Of a DNA stretch of 64,000 nucleotides, positions 26,624 through 36,300 are shown in pieces. Where the stretch lies: positions 1,860,001-1,924,000 of the forward strand of contig NZ_CP120677.1 in the NCBI RefSeq assembly GCF_029537395.1, read 5' to 3'. Every line of letters starts with the position of its first letter. Within the stretch, counting starts at the first letter, position 1. Origin of the DNA: Tissierella sp. Yu-01 (GTDB lineage: Bacteria > Bacillota > Clostridia > Tissierellales > Tissierellaceae). Under the pieces are notes generated by a model. That model made no database searches. It was not told the origin of the DNA and saw only the letters and a list, made by a program, of their open reading frames with translations. The position numbers and the translations under genes were made by a program.

Positions 26624-27508
26624 TCACTTAGCACTTACTTTATTCTTAATTATATCAATCAGCATTTTAAAACTCTTTGTTTGAAATTTATCTTTATGAA
26701 ATACAATATGATTTATATTAACTAGTTCGAAATCATTTACCTTTACTTCAAAGATTTCACCACTATTGATTTCTTCTTCTATTAGAATTTTAGGTAACAC
26801 ACTTATTCCTAAATTTTGTTTTACTGCATAAATAAGAGATTGTGAATTTATACTTGTCCACTCTGGATTAGCTCTTAAATTATGTAACAATAATGCACTA
26901 TCAAAAACATCACGAATTGCACTGCCCTTTTCTCTGAGCAATAATCTTTCTTGTATTATCTCATTTATATCTATAGGTTCTTCTACAGCTAATTTATGTC
27001 TAGGAGAACAGATTATGGCTAATTTATATGAAGAGAATGGAATTCTTATTAATTCTTCATTATAGATAACTCCTTCAATTAAGCCTAAATCAATTTCATT
27101 ATTATATAACATCTCTTCAATTTGTCTAGCATTTCCAACTATAACCTTTGTCGGGGTATTCTTATAAATTTTTTCAAAGTGTACTATTGCTTTAGGCAAA
27201 ATGAAGTTCGCTATAGTAATACTTGATCCAATTTTAATTGTTGCATTGTCTTCCAGCTCTTTAACATTTTGCTCTAAATCATCATATAGATCTAACATCT
27301 TTATTACCTTTGTCAGGAATAACTTGCCTGTTTCATTTAAATAAATCCTTCTTGAGATTCTATCAAATAAATAAACACCTAAATGACTTTCTAACTCACT
27401 AATTGCACTAGAAACTGCTGGTTGTGTCATGAATAACCTTTCCGCTGCCTTTGTAATACTCTCTTCTTCACATACCATTTTAAAAATACGCAGATGTCTT
27501 ATCTTCAT
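26624..27508 (-). CDS. LysR family transcriptional regulator
   Basis: The product is 294 residues from the ATG at 27508, with TAAGGAG upstream; a longer start is rejected. The N-terminal HTH is classic (LRIFKMVCEEESITKAAERL, FMTQPAVSSAISELE), and the C-terminal part is the substrate-binding fold. It is divergent from the two chromate-transporter genes, the usual arrangement for a LysR activator of its neighbour. Confidence 0.92.
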   Translation of the reverse strand: MKIRHLRIFKMVCEEESITKAAERLFMTQPAVSSAISELESHLGVYLFDRISRRIYLNETGKLFLTKVIKMLDLYDDLEQNVKELEDNATIKIGSSITIANFILPKAIVHFEKIYKNTPTKVIVGNARQIEEMLYNNEIDLGLIEGVIYNEELIRIPFSSYKLAIICSPRHKLAVEEPIDINEIIQERLLLREKGSAIRDVFDSALLLHNLRANPEWTSINSQSLIYAVKQNLGISVLPKILIEEEINSGEIFEVKVNDFELVNINHIVFHKDKFQTKSFKMLIDIIKNKVSAK

Positions 27509-27585
27509 AATTAGCTCCTTATCCATTACCATTTAGTTATGTATTGTATAAAATTGTACTATTATACTTATATTGAGTCAAGGTG

Positions 27586-27591
27586 TATAAT
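27586..27591 (+). promoter_or_regulatory. -10 box of the chrA promoter
   Basis: A consensus TATAAT lies 43 bp before the first chrA ATG in the divergent LysR/chrA region. The -35 is poor (about TATACT), consistent with LysR-dependent activation. Confidence 0.4.
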
Positions 27592-27633
27592 AAACAATGT
27601 TAAAGATAAATCTATTGGAGGTTTTTCACTATT

Positions 27634-28212
27634 ATGAGGATAAAAAAGTTAAAGCTATATCTAGCACTTTTTAGAATCACATTTTCTATTAGTGCTTTTA
27701 CTTTTGGAGGAGGATATATAGTCGTTCCTATGATGCGTAAATATTTCGTTAATGACCTAGATTTAATTAGTGAGCAGGAACTCTTAGACATGGCTGCAAT
27801 CGCACAATCAAGCCCAGGTGCTATTGCAGTTAATATCGCTGTATTAGTAGGTTATCGAATTTCTGGAATTATAGGTGCAATTATTACTTGTATTGGAACA
27901 GTCCTACCTCCTCTGTTAATATTATCAATTATATCCTTTTTCTATAAAGCTTTTAGGGATAATAGAGTTATTTCTGCAATCTTAAAGGGTATGGAAGCAG
28001 GAGTTGCTGCTACAATCGTAGACTTAGTAATTGATATGGGTCAGGGAATTGTAAAAGAAAAAAATTTGCTATTATCATTAATGGCCCCTATTACATTCTT
28101 AGCTAGTTTCATTTTCAACATCAATGTATTAGTTATTATTATTTCCTGCTCTATTCTATGTTTTGTCCAAACTTATATAAAAAGCAGAAGAGGGGGAACC
28201 CAATATGAGTAA
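27634..28212 (+). CDS. chrA: Chromate transporter ChrA, first half-size subunit
   Basis: The product is 192 residues and corresponds to one CHR domain. FTFGGGYIVVPMM and AIAQSSPGAIAVNIAVLVGYR are the family motifs, with about five to six membrane helices. Short-chain CHR proteins work as pairs encoded in tandem, and here the second subunit overlaps by 8 bp. Characterised members export chromate; in an anaerobe the natural anion may differ. GGAGG lies 12 bp upstream of the ATG. Confidence 0.88.
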   Translation: MRIKKLKLYLALFRITFSISAFTFGGGYIVVPMMRKYFVNDLDLISEQELLDMAAIAQSSPGAIAVNIAVLVGYRISGIIGAIITCIGTVLPPLLILSIISFFYKAFRDNRVISAILKGMEAGVAATIVDLVIDMGQGIVKEKNLLLSLMAPITFLASFIFNINVLVIIISCSILCFVQTYIKSRRGGTQYE

Positions 28213-28765
28213 CACTATAATTACATTATTTATTACCTTTTTACAGATTGGCTTATTCAGTATTGGTGGTGGATATGCTATTATACCGTTAATAGAAGAG
28301 CAGGTGGTAAACTCTAATGAATGGCTTACATTACAAGAATATACAGATATTATTACCATATCCCAAATGACACCTGGACCTTTGGTTGTCAATACTGCTT
28401 CTTTTGTAGGAATACGTATAGCTAATATACCTGGAGCTATAGTAGCTACTGTAGGAAGTATTCTATTTGGATTCATTATTTCTATTCTTTTATATAATTT
28501 TTTTAAAAAACATAAAGATATAGATAGTATCTCTAACATATTAAAAGGATTACGTTCTAGTTCTGTTGGACTTATTGCATCTGCTGCATCTACTATTATT
28601 TTGATTGCATTTCTCGGAACTTCATCATTTGATGTTAAAGATATTAGCATAAATAGTACCGCTATAGTTTTATTTATTATTTCTCTATTTTTATTGAGAA
28701 AATATAAGCTAAACCCTATACTAATTATAATTTTAACAGGTGCTGTAGGATTGTTTTTTTATTAA
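28205..28765 (+). CDS. chrA: Chromate transporter ChrA, second half-size subunit
   Basis: The product is 186 residues and is the partner CHR domain. FSIGGGYAIIPLIEEQVV and ISQMTPGPLVVNTASFVGIR are homologous to the first subunit. The ATG overlaps the end of the first gene, and AGAGGGGG provides the ribosome binding site. The two half-size domains probably insert with opposite topology to form the complete transporter. Confidence 0.88.
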   Translation: MSNTIITLFITFLQIGLFSIGGGYAIIPLIEEQVVNSNEWLTLQEYTDIITISQMTPGPLVVNTASFVGIRIANIPGAIVATVGSILFGFIISILLYNFFKKHKDIDSISNILKGLRSSSVGLIASAASTIILIAFLGTSSFDVKDISINSTAIVLFIISLFLLRKYKLNPILIIILTGAVGLFFY

Positions 28766-28846
28766 TAATCATATTTCTTCTCTAGGTAATACTTTTACTT
28801 TGCATATCAAATAGATCTCCTAGACAAAAAACTTCCCTAAAACAAA

Positions 28847-28876
28847 GTTCCCTCAAACTAATTAGTCTGGGGGAAC
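28847..28876 (-). terminator. Terminator of the copper-amine-oxidase-N-domain gene
   Basis: A 14-bp stem with two mismatches (GTTCCC/GGGAAC ends) lies 45 bp past the stop of the minus-strand gene and is followed on that strand by TTTGTTTT. Confidence 0.55.
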
Positions 28877-28920
28877 ATAAAACATACATCAATACTATTT
28901 TCCACACATAAAATTTATCT

Positions 28921-29913
28921 CTATTCAGCTACATACCCAATAGATGTATCAATTACAATTTGATTTAAAGCTCCATCCCAAGTAATACCAAAATCAAATA
29001 CTTCTCCTATATCTCTTAGCTTAAAGTAATTATTTCCACCAATTGTATAGGCCTGAAGTGCAATTTCTTCTCCGTCTACATAAATTTTTGACTGAGTAGT
29101 TACTGCTTTTACGGATTCCGTTCCTGATGATACAGCAAACTCTCCACCAACAGCGGTATATGCTTCACCGGAAACAAGATTAATTGCATTTTTCTCTCCG
29201 TCCCAAGTCACTTCAAATTGTTTATCTGTTCCTGTAACAGCCATAGCTAAATCTCTAAGTTTGAAATAATTGTTTCCATCAATATTATATGCTTCAAATG
29301 ATACATCCGCTCCATCTACAAGAACCTTAGATCCCGTAGGTTTAGCAGTCTTCTCCTCAACTTGAACTGTATCCGAAGTCTCTACTGGAGTTGGAACTGG
29401 TGTCTCTGTTGGAACAGTTGATTCCTCAACACTTTCAAATACAAAATAGATTTTAATAAAATTATCTATCATCTCGTTATCTTCATTATAAACTGAAAAA
29501 TCAAAACAAAACACACTGTCTGCTACTAACTCTTCGAAGTCATCATATAATGTTGGACTATATGTAACTTTGCCATTTTCTATATCACTGGCATAATCTC
29601 CGATTTGTTCATACTCAGTTGTTCCCGGATATGAAACTATCATTGACGCATCCTCATTAGTTGTTATTATTTCAAAGAATTTATATCTACCTGAACTTTC
29701 TTTAGCAGGTTTTTCTGCAATAACTGCAGTTATAATTTCTCCGTCTACCTCAACTTCTCTTACATCAATAAAGCCAGGTACAACAATTTTGTAGCCACTG
29801 TCAGCATCCTTCAAACTGATTGTCTCTGTCTGTGCTGCATGAGCTGGTAACCCTATAAACACCATAATTACCAATGTTAATAATAAAATTTTCTGCCATA
29901 ATCTAGTTTTCAT
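28921..29913 (-). CDS. Secreted protein with two copper amine oxidase N-terminal-like domains
   Basis: The product is 330 residues. The ATG at 29913 has GGAGG 6 bp upstream; the longer frame is rejected. A signal peptide (MKTRLWQKILLLTLVIMVF, cleaved after AHA) is followed by an unrecognised domain, a Thr/Pro/Glu linker, and two homologous stalk modules. Each has NNYFKLRD and TWDG motifs (about 225-330). Such modules are found in many secreted Firmicutes proteins as wall-associated stalks, without copper oxidase activity. Confidence 0.85.
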   Translation of the reverse strand: MKTRLWQKILLLTLVIMVFIGLPAHAAQTETISLKDADSGYKIVVPGFIDVREVEVDGEIITAVIAEKPAKESSGRYKFFEIITTNEDASMIVSYPGTTEYEQIGDYASDIENGKVTYSPTLYDDFEELVADSVFCFDFSVYNEDNEMIDNFIKIYFVFESVEESTVPTETPVPTPVETSDTVQVEEKTAKPTGSKVLVDGADVSFEAYNIDGNNYFKLRDLAMAVTGTDKQFEVTWDGEKNAINLVSGEAYTAVGGEFAVSSGTESVKAVTTQSKIYVDGEEIALQAYTIGGNNYFKLRDIGEVFDFGITWDGALNQIVIDTSIGYVAE

Positions 29914-30034
29914 ATTATTCCTCCATTTACAATTATTTGCAATAATCGTAGCATAATTTGTCCTAATTTGCAATATTTTTATATATTGATTAGTCGGCAT
30001 TATTCAACACCTGGGATTCCGTCATTAAAAATAA

Positions 30035-30063
30035 AACCCTGCTACAAAATTAATAGCAGGGTT
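30035..30063 (-). terminator. Terminator of the SLH-hydrolase gene
   Basis: A perfect 10-bp stem (AACCCTGCTA/TAGCAGGGTT) is followed on the minus strand by TTATTTTT. Confidence 0.8.
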
Positions 30064-30095
30064 GCTTTGTATTTAGAGCATAAAGCATTTGATCT

Positions 30096-31685
30096 TTAAA
30101 GATTCAGATTCTCTACAGTTAAAAAAATATCATCAAAGGCTTTTGAACCAATACCATAAAGTAATTGTGTAAAGTTTAGCTCATGGTCGTATCCATCATA
30201 AATATGAACCTTCAAATTTTCTTTACCTAATTCCTCAAATCGGTTCTGAACATCATAGGTGCCTTGTACAGGGCAATTTGCATCATATGTGCCTTGGAAA
30301 ATATATATCGGAATATCAACCTTAGTCATTATATCCTCGGTTTTAGATAGTTCAAAATGAGACTTGAACCAATCTGTCATGAGTGGCGGCATAATTGTCG
30401 CCATATTTTCCTCAATCCACTTATCATCGTTATTTTCGACCGCTTCAAAAAGACCATCTTTAATAGGCGCCATCATAATAGAAAAATCTTCTACTGTTAA
30501 TAAGCCATCACCGCTTAAATCAATATCCTCAAATGCAGCTCCCCCCAATAAACCTTCTATAATTTCACTAGGGTCTTCCTCATATTGCTCTTTTGTTATA
30601 TCATCAGCACCAACAACATTAAACAGTTGTGTGTAATTGAAAAATGACATTCCGCCTCCTAACTGATATTCTAATACTTCTCGCATGTTATCATTGCAAT
30701 ATCCCATAAGAAGCAATGTATCAGCTTCAGCGCCATATTCCGATACAGCCAGGGGTGCTATAATGGTACCCTCGCTCGCCCCAAGTAGTATAATATCTGC
30801 ATGTTCTAAACGAGGATCTCTTTTCAATTCCTCAATAATGTATTTAATATCATGAGCTATATTTTGAGGAGTATATTGTTTGTAGAGATTTTCATCTATA
30901 TCAGCATAATATGGCTCTTCATCTCCCAAGCTAATTCCTCGTGTATTGTAAGTAAAAAAGCCCGTGCCATCTTTGGCAAATTTATCTGCGTATATATCAA
31001 GATACTTAAACCTGATGCCTGATATATTGCTTTGACGGCGCATTTCATAAGTATTAGGGCCAGTACCGTGTACAAAAATTACTAACTTATCAATCTCTTT
31101 TTCCCCCGCGGGAACTGAAAGTCTGCCAGTAACCTCAAATCCATCAAATGATTTAATGGTCTTAATTTCATCTTCACGACCCTGCAGGCCAAGAGATTTA
31201 ATTGCGGAAACAGCATTCTCCAAGTCTTCCTTTGATAGTGGCTCACCACCATTAAAATTGCCATCTTCATCAGCTGATAAAATACCGCGAGCTACAATCC
31301 TTTGAATACTGCCTACCGCCCATGAAGGAAGTTCCAGTTGATCTTCAAAAACTGGACCGTCCATAGGTTGGGGCAATTCCATTAAATTATCCAACGCTAC
31401 AGCTGCCTCTGTTCTGGTAATGATATTATCAGCACGAACAGATCCATCTGCATATCCTACTATATATCCACTCCGCTTTGCTGCCATTAATTCAAAATAA
31501 TCCTTAGTTTCCAAGCCAATGTCTGAAAATACTTCCTCCGTATCCAATACCGTATAAATATTAAAGATTGCATTTATGCTTTTAATAAAATCGATTCTGG
31601 AAATGTTGCCTTCAGAAGCTTGAACCGTAGATATAGGTACAACTATAAGCAATAAGGATAAAAATAAAGCTGTGAACTTTTTCAT
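30096..31685 (-). CDS. SLH-anchored alpha/beta hydrolase
   Basis: The product is 529 residues. A signal peptide (MKKFTALFLSLLLIVVPIS) is followed by SLH-type modules at about 30-165 (VGYADGSVRADNIITRTEAA). The alpha/beta hydrolase has an oxyanion HGTGPNTYE, nucleophile elbow LLGASEGTI and a C-terminal YDGYDHEL histidine. An EF-hand-like loop (DLSGDGLLTVEDF) is inserted near 395. It probably acts as a cell-surface esterase or peptidase held by the wall polymer. The ATG follows AGGAG. Confidence 0.88.
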   Translation of the reverse strand: MKKFTALFLSLLLIVVPISTVQASEGNISRIDFIKSINAIFNIYTVLDTEEVFSDIGLETKDYFELMAAKRSGYIVGYADGSVRADNIITRTEAAVALDNLMELPQPMDGPVFEDQLELPSWAVGSIQRIVARGILSADEDGNFNGGEPLSKEDLENAVSAIKSLGLQGREDEIKTIKSFDGFEVTGRLSVPAGEKEIDKLVIFVHGTGPNTYEMRRQSNISGIRFKYLDIYADKFAKDGTGFFTYNTRGISLGDEEPYYADIDENLYKQYTPQNIAHDIKYIIEELKRDPRLEHADIILLGASEGTIIAPLAVSEYGAEADTLLLMGYCNDNMREVLEYQLGGGMSFFNYTQLFNVVGADDITKEQYEEDPSEIIEGLLGGAAFEDIDLSGDGLLTVEDFSIMMAPIKDGLFEAVENNDDKWIEENMATIMPPLMTDWFKSHFELSKTEDIMTKVDIPIYIFQGTYDANCPVQGTYDVQNRFEELGKENLKVHIYDGYDHELNFTQLLYGIGSKAFDDIFLTVENLNL

Positions 31686-31932
31686 AACATTCTCCTATCT
31701 CATTTATTTGAAAGACTAAACACCTGTATCCAAAACTCAAATAATCATGTTTCTTGGATGGCAAGTATTTTAAATATATTATATCAATTATTAATATATT
31801 TAAAAATATTATTTAAAGTCCTACTATTTTTATCTTCAATTGTAGAACCCCTTTTTGAGTATTCTACCATTTTCACCTAAAATATCAATAAGCTAATATA
31901 CTTTAAATCTGACAATATAAAAACTAAAGGTG
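31686..31932. other. Intergenic, no feature seen
   Basis: AT-rich sequence between the SLH-hydrolase start and the chemotaxis-protein fragment. No convincing promoter, hairpin or reading frame was found. Confidence 0.5.
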
Positions 31933-32199
31933 TTATACAATTTTAAATCTCTCAACAGATTTTTCTAACTCTTCTGCCATGTTAGCTTGATTCTCCATAG
32001 AACTATTGGTTTCATTCATAATATGATTTATTTCCGATAAACTGGCATCAAATTTATTTGTTGATTCCGAGGTCTTCTTAGACATATGAGCAACAGTATC
32101 GATTATTCCGCTAATTTCTTCTACCGATTTATTCATCAATTTAGCGAATGAGGTTACCTCAGTGGAGATAGCATTTATGAGCATTGCATCATTCTCATA
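31933..32199 (-). pseudogene. C-terminal fragment of a methyl-accepting chemotaxis protein
   Basis: About 88 codons with the C-terminal half of an MCP signalling helix (TVAHMSKKTSESTNKF, NQANMAEELEKSVERFKI). The frame has no ribosome binding site and enters from the adjoining unrelated fragment at about 32200. The core hairpin tip, sensor and membrane part are missing. Confidence 0.75.
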
Positions 32200-32204
32200 T
32201 TTTA

Positions 32205-32434
32205 AAATTAAAATTCTATAGTTGCTTCTCTAGAATGATTAATTCTACACCATGAACTGGAATATGAAGACTTTTCTTATATACTCCATCAATATCTATA
32301 TTATCTACTGATATCTTAGGTCTTGCTACTCCATTTAAATAAGCTATTTCTTCTTTAGACATATTTTCTATTTAACTGGTAATCTGTAGCTTTGTACTTT
32401 CCCAAAAGCCCTTCTATTTTTATATGAATTTCCT
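32205..32434 (-). pseudogene. Truncated, deleted copy of the C terminus of the AraC-GH39 gene
   Basis: Nearly identical to 38999-39275, the last part of the gene at 39010-41556 including its stop. The copy lacks 47 bp. In the parent these lie between two CATATTTTCT repeats (39154-39163 and 39201-39210), and one repeat is left here. The deletion shifts the frame. No start or upstream part is present. Confidence 0.85.
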
Positions 32435-32571
32435 AACTACGTCATAGAAAAAGCTAGATGATGTTCCTTCATTAATTGTTGAAAAAAGCAATCCAACATT
32501 ATAAGACCTGTCTAGCACTAAACCTCTAGCATTATAATTAGGTGTATAATTCAAATGTTTTTTTATCAAAT
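32435..32571 (-). pseudogene. Unrecognised coding remnant
   Basis: On the minus strand an open frame without start reads in part NYTPNYNARGLVLDRSYNV and then LLFSTINEGTSSSFFYD, before running into the AraC-GH39 fragment. The composition is protein-like but I do not recognise it. Confidence 0.35.
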
Positions 32572-32601
32572 TTGAATTTCAAACTGAATCTATTTAGTTT
32601 G

Positions 32602-33342
32602 TTACTCTATAATTTTACCTTTAACAATCAATCTATGAGTGGGATTTATCCTAGGGTGACAGGTGATTAATGTTATTTCCTTATCCATATTATTACCATT
32701 TAATACCCAAACCTCTTCAGGTAATACATATAACTTTTCTACTACTGTATACTTGTAATTATTTTCTCCATCCCTTATATATATTATATCACCGCCCTCT
32801 ACTTCGTCCAATCTATTGAAATTTCTTCCATAGGTACGGTTTCTATGACCTGCTATTGCATAGTTGCCTATTTCGCCTAATGTTCCTGTATTATTTATAC
32901 TAGCAACTGATATCAACATATTTTTTTCTGTAGCACCTCTCAATATTGGTAATTTCAAATTTATTTTTTCAATTTCAAGGATACCATCCATATTGTTTTT
33001 AATATAGTCATCTCTTTGCTTCTTTTCTCTTTCTAATCTTTTTATTTCTAATTGTTCTGTTTTTAGCATTTCTCTTCTCAATCTTTTTTCTTCTTCTAGG
33101 CTGATTTCAGTAAATATTACATCGCTTTCAACTTCATCAGCGTTGATATCAGTACTATCTATTCCTATACCATATAAATCTTCTTCATTTTCATATCCTT
33201 CGTCTATAATTGATAGACTCTGTTGCCATTCTTCCATGAGTTTTTGTTGTCTGTAATTTTGGTATATCTCCGAGGCCTTAGGATAGGCTATAATGATTAT
33301 ACCTGCTAATATAATCATTGTTGAGAATATCTTTCTTTTCAT
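32602..33342 (-). CDS. Sortase (class D-like)
   Basis: The product is 246 residues. An N-terminal signal anchor (IFSTMIILAGIIIIAYP) is followed by a charged, probably coiled-coil stretch of about 55 residues (EEEKRLRREMLKTEQLEIKR) and the sortase barrel. Catalytic residues are His in IAGHRN, Cys in TLITCHP and Arg in THRLIV. It lies just downstream of the LPXTG protein gene on the same strand and should anchor it to peptidoglycan. There is only an N-terminal membrane helix, unlike pilus class C enzymes. The ribosome binding site (GGCAGGT) is weak. Confidence 0.92.
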   Translation of the reverse strand: MKRKIFSTMIILAGIIIIAYPKASEIYQNYRQQKLMEEWQQSLSIIDEGYENEEDLYGIGIDSTDINADEVESDVIFTEISLEEEKRLRREMLKTEQLEIKRLEREKKQRDDYIKNNMDGILEIEKINLKLPILRGATEKNMLISVASINNTGTLGEIGNYAIAGHRNRTYGRNFNRLDEVEGGDIIYIRDGENNYKYTVVEKLYVLPEEVWVLNGNNMDKEITLITCHPRINPTHRLIVKGKIIE

Positions 33343-33368
33343 TTTTGTACCTGCCTTTTCTGTTTATA

Positions 33369-33395
33369 AAAGGCAGAGATTTAATCTCTGCCTTT
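33369..33395 (-). terminator. Terminator between the LPXTG gene and the sortase gene
   Basis: A perfect 12-bp stem (AAAGGCAGAGAT/ATCTCTGCCTTT, 3-nt loop) directly follows the LPXTG-gene stop and is trailed on the minus strand by a T-rich stretch. Read-through would supply the sortase. Confidence 0.7.
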
Positions 33396-33397
33396 AT

Positions 33398-36300
33398 CTA
33401 TACAGTCTTTTTTTTATAGCGTAGTCCTACAATGATTAATACTAAACCTAATATATAGAATAATATATGGCTGTCTTCACCGGTTTTAGGTAATACCGTT
33501 ATTCCTCCTGCAGGTATATCTGTATCTACTTCTTCAAATTCTTCAATATTGTCTTCCGGCGGGGTGACTACCTCTGGTTCTCCAGGATTTGTTGGAGCTA
33601 CTGGCTGTTCCGGTTGAGTTGGATCTACAGGATATCCTGGTTCTATAGGATTCACTGGTTTTTCAGGTTCCTCAGGTTCTTCTGGGTCATCTGGATCTGT
33701 CGGTCTATTTCTTCGTGTATTGTCAAGATTTCTCATTAGAATAACACCATTTTCTTCAATATCAAAATAATACTTTGTGTTATCCAATCTATATCCCGAT
33801 GGTGACTCTATCTCTTTGAAATAGTATTTTCCATATTCTAAATCTTCAAAGATTACCTTTCCATCTTTCCCAGTCATTTTTTCTTCTATTAGTACATCAT
33901 CATCTGTATATAATCCTATTTTTGCATTGCTTAATGGGTTATGAGTATTTCTATTACGTTTAAGGATTTCTATACTTCCTCTTATTTTTATATTAGATAT
34001 TTCATACTCTAGCGGAATAAATACTTCTCCTTCCGTAGTAATTTTAGCATCTAATATTTTACCTGAAAGATTGTATCCTTTTGGTGCCTTAGTTTCTTTA
34101 ATCCTGTATTCACCATACTCTATATTTTCAAATATCACATTGCCGTCTTTATCGCTTATTGCTGATGCTATTGGATATGCAAAGCTTGAATCATCAAATT
34201 TATATATGGTAAATTCAGCACCTTTTAATCCTTTATTTGATTCATCTAATTTTCTAAACCTGATACTACCCTTAATCTTGATATTCTCAAATTCAAAGCT
34301 TTGAAGTAAACCATTTTCTTTTACCTCTACTTCGAAAGACTGATCAGTAGGATTGTATCCTTTTGGAGGCTGTTTTTCTTTTAAAGTATATTTCCCATAT
34401 TCTATATCCTTAAATACATATCTACCATGAGCATCTGTTGCTTCGGAGGTATAGTTCACTACTCCATTTTGTTCTAGGACAAATATTGCTCCTGCTAATG
34501 GAGTACCATCTTCTTCATCAAGCTTTTTAACTTCAATATCCCCTATTATCTTTTTATTCTCAATAGACTTTTCATTAGGATAAACTGTTTCTCCATTATC
34601 CTTTATTGATACATTTAGAGTTACATCAGATTCTATATATCCTGTAGGCGCTGATATCTCTTTAATTATATAGATACCATAAGGAATATTTTCAAATTTA
34701 ACTACTCCATTCTCTCCAGCACTTGTAGCTTCAGCAATTTTTTCTCCGGAACTATTGTATAACCCAAATTTAGCTCCTGAAAGAGGTCTATCTGATTCAT
34801 CTACTTTATTAAACTCAATGTTGCCTTTTTTAATTATATTTTCTACTACTTCTTTATTAGGTTTCACTGTTACGCCATTATCATTATCACCAATAGTAAC
34901 GTTTAATACTTCATCAATTAGCAAGTATCCTTCCGGTGCTGAAATTTCTTTAATTGTGTAGTTTCCATACTCTACATTCTCAAACAAAACTTTTCCATTT
35001 TCATCACTTGTGGATCTTGTGATTTCTACATCACCTTTATATAATCCAAAGACTGCTTCCTGTAATGCTCTATTTGATTCATCTGTTTTTGTGAATTCTA
35101 TATTTCCCTTAATCTTTTTGTTTTCTACTTCCTCCTTGTAGATTCCAGCATTATCACTACCAGCTGTTTTAGTTACTTCAATCGGTATACGCTTATCACT
35201 TAATACATATCCCTGCGGGGATTCTACTTCTTCAAGATAGTATGTTCTATTAAGTGGTAGATTTACTATTTCTATCTTCCCATCTGTTGTTTCAAATATT
35301 TGATTTCCAAATAGATAATCTTCATCATTTATTTCATACCATAGCTTAAATTTAGCTTTAGAGCTAGCAATGATTTTTCCTTCCTCATCTACCTTAGCAA
35401 TCTCTATTTTCCCTTTTGTAGGATCTCCTCCTACATATGAAAACTGTTCTGCATTTAATTTCTTAGTTTCTACAGTTTTAGTTTCTATCTTATTTCCACT
35501 GAATTCGACATTATTATTCACTTGACCCTTATCTGCTATAACTATTGTGGTATATTCTATTTCATAAATTGAATCTACAGTATTCTCAAATTCTATTGTC
35601 AATATTGTTTCTTCTGTAGGTTCTACTTTTAAGGTATAATCTTTATTTTCTTCCAATTTCACTCTATTTGTTCCTTCAAGCTTATATATTTCAAGACTAC
35701 CTTCTTTATATACAAGACCTTCACTAATGGTATCTATTATCTTTGCATCCTCAATTATTGATAGACTTTCGTTTATCTTAATGTTCCACTCAAGTTCTTG
35801 ATCTGTATACACTTTATCGCCACTTACCAGAGCCTTCTTTGATAGAAAATCATCATGTTTATCAAAGCTTACAGTTCCTACATATGGGTATTCTTTTTTC
35901 CCCACTTTGGAAGCAGCATTATTTGTATATACTCCTTGGGATATTTCAGGAACACTTGTGGTAAATATTATTACATATCTTTCATCTACTAGAAAGTCAT
36001 CTTTGAATTTTAATATAAAGCTTTTTTCATCATCCATAAAAACATCATAATTTGATTTGTCAAGAATCGCTCCAATTGTTGTGTTTCCATCTGATGCTAC
36101 TGTATATTTTTTTACTTCAATATTATATTTATATTTATCCTCATCGCTATTTTCATCACCTATATCAATCTTTCCTTCATACTGAAGTTCATCTTCTACA
36201 CTAATACCCTTGCCTAGATCTTGTTGTAAATAGTTGATATATACTTCCCATTGAATTTTTCTTTCATTTCCGCTTATCCAACCATTTACAATACTACCCT

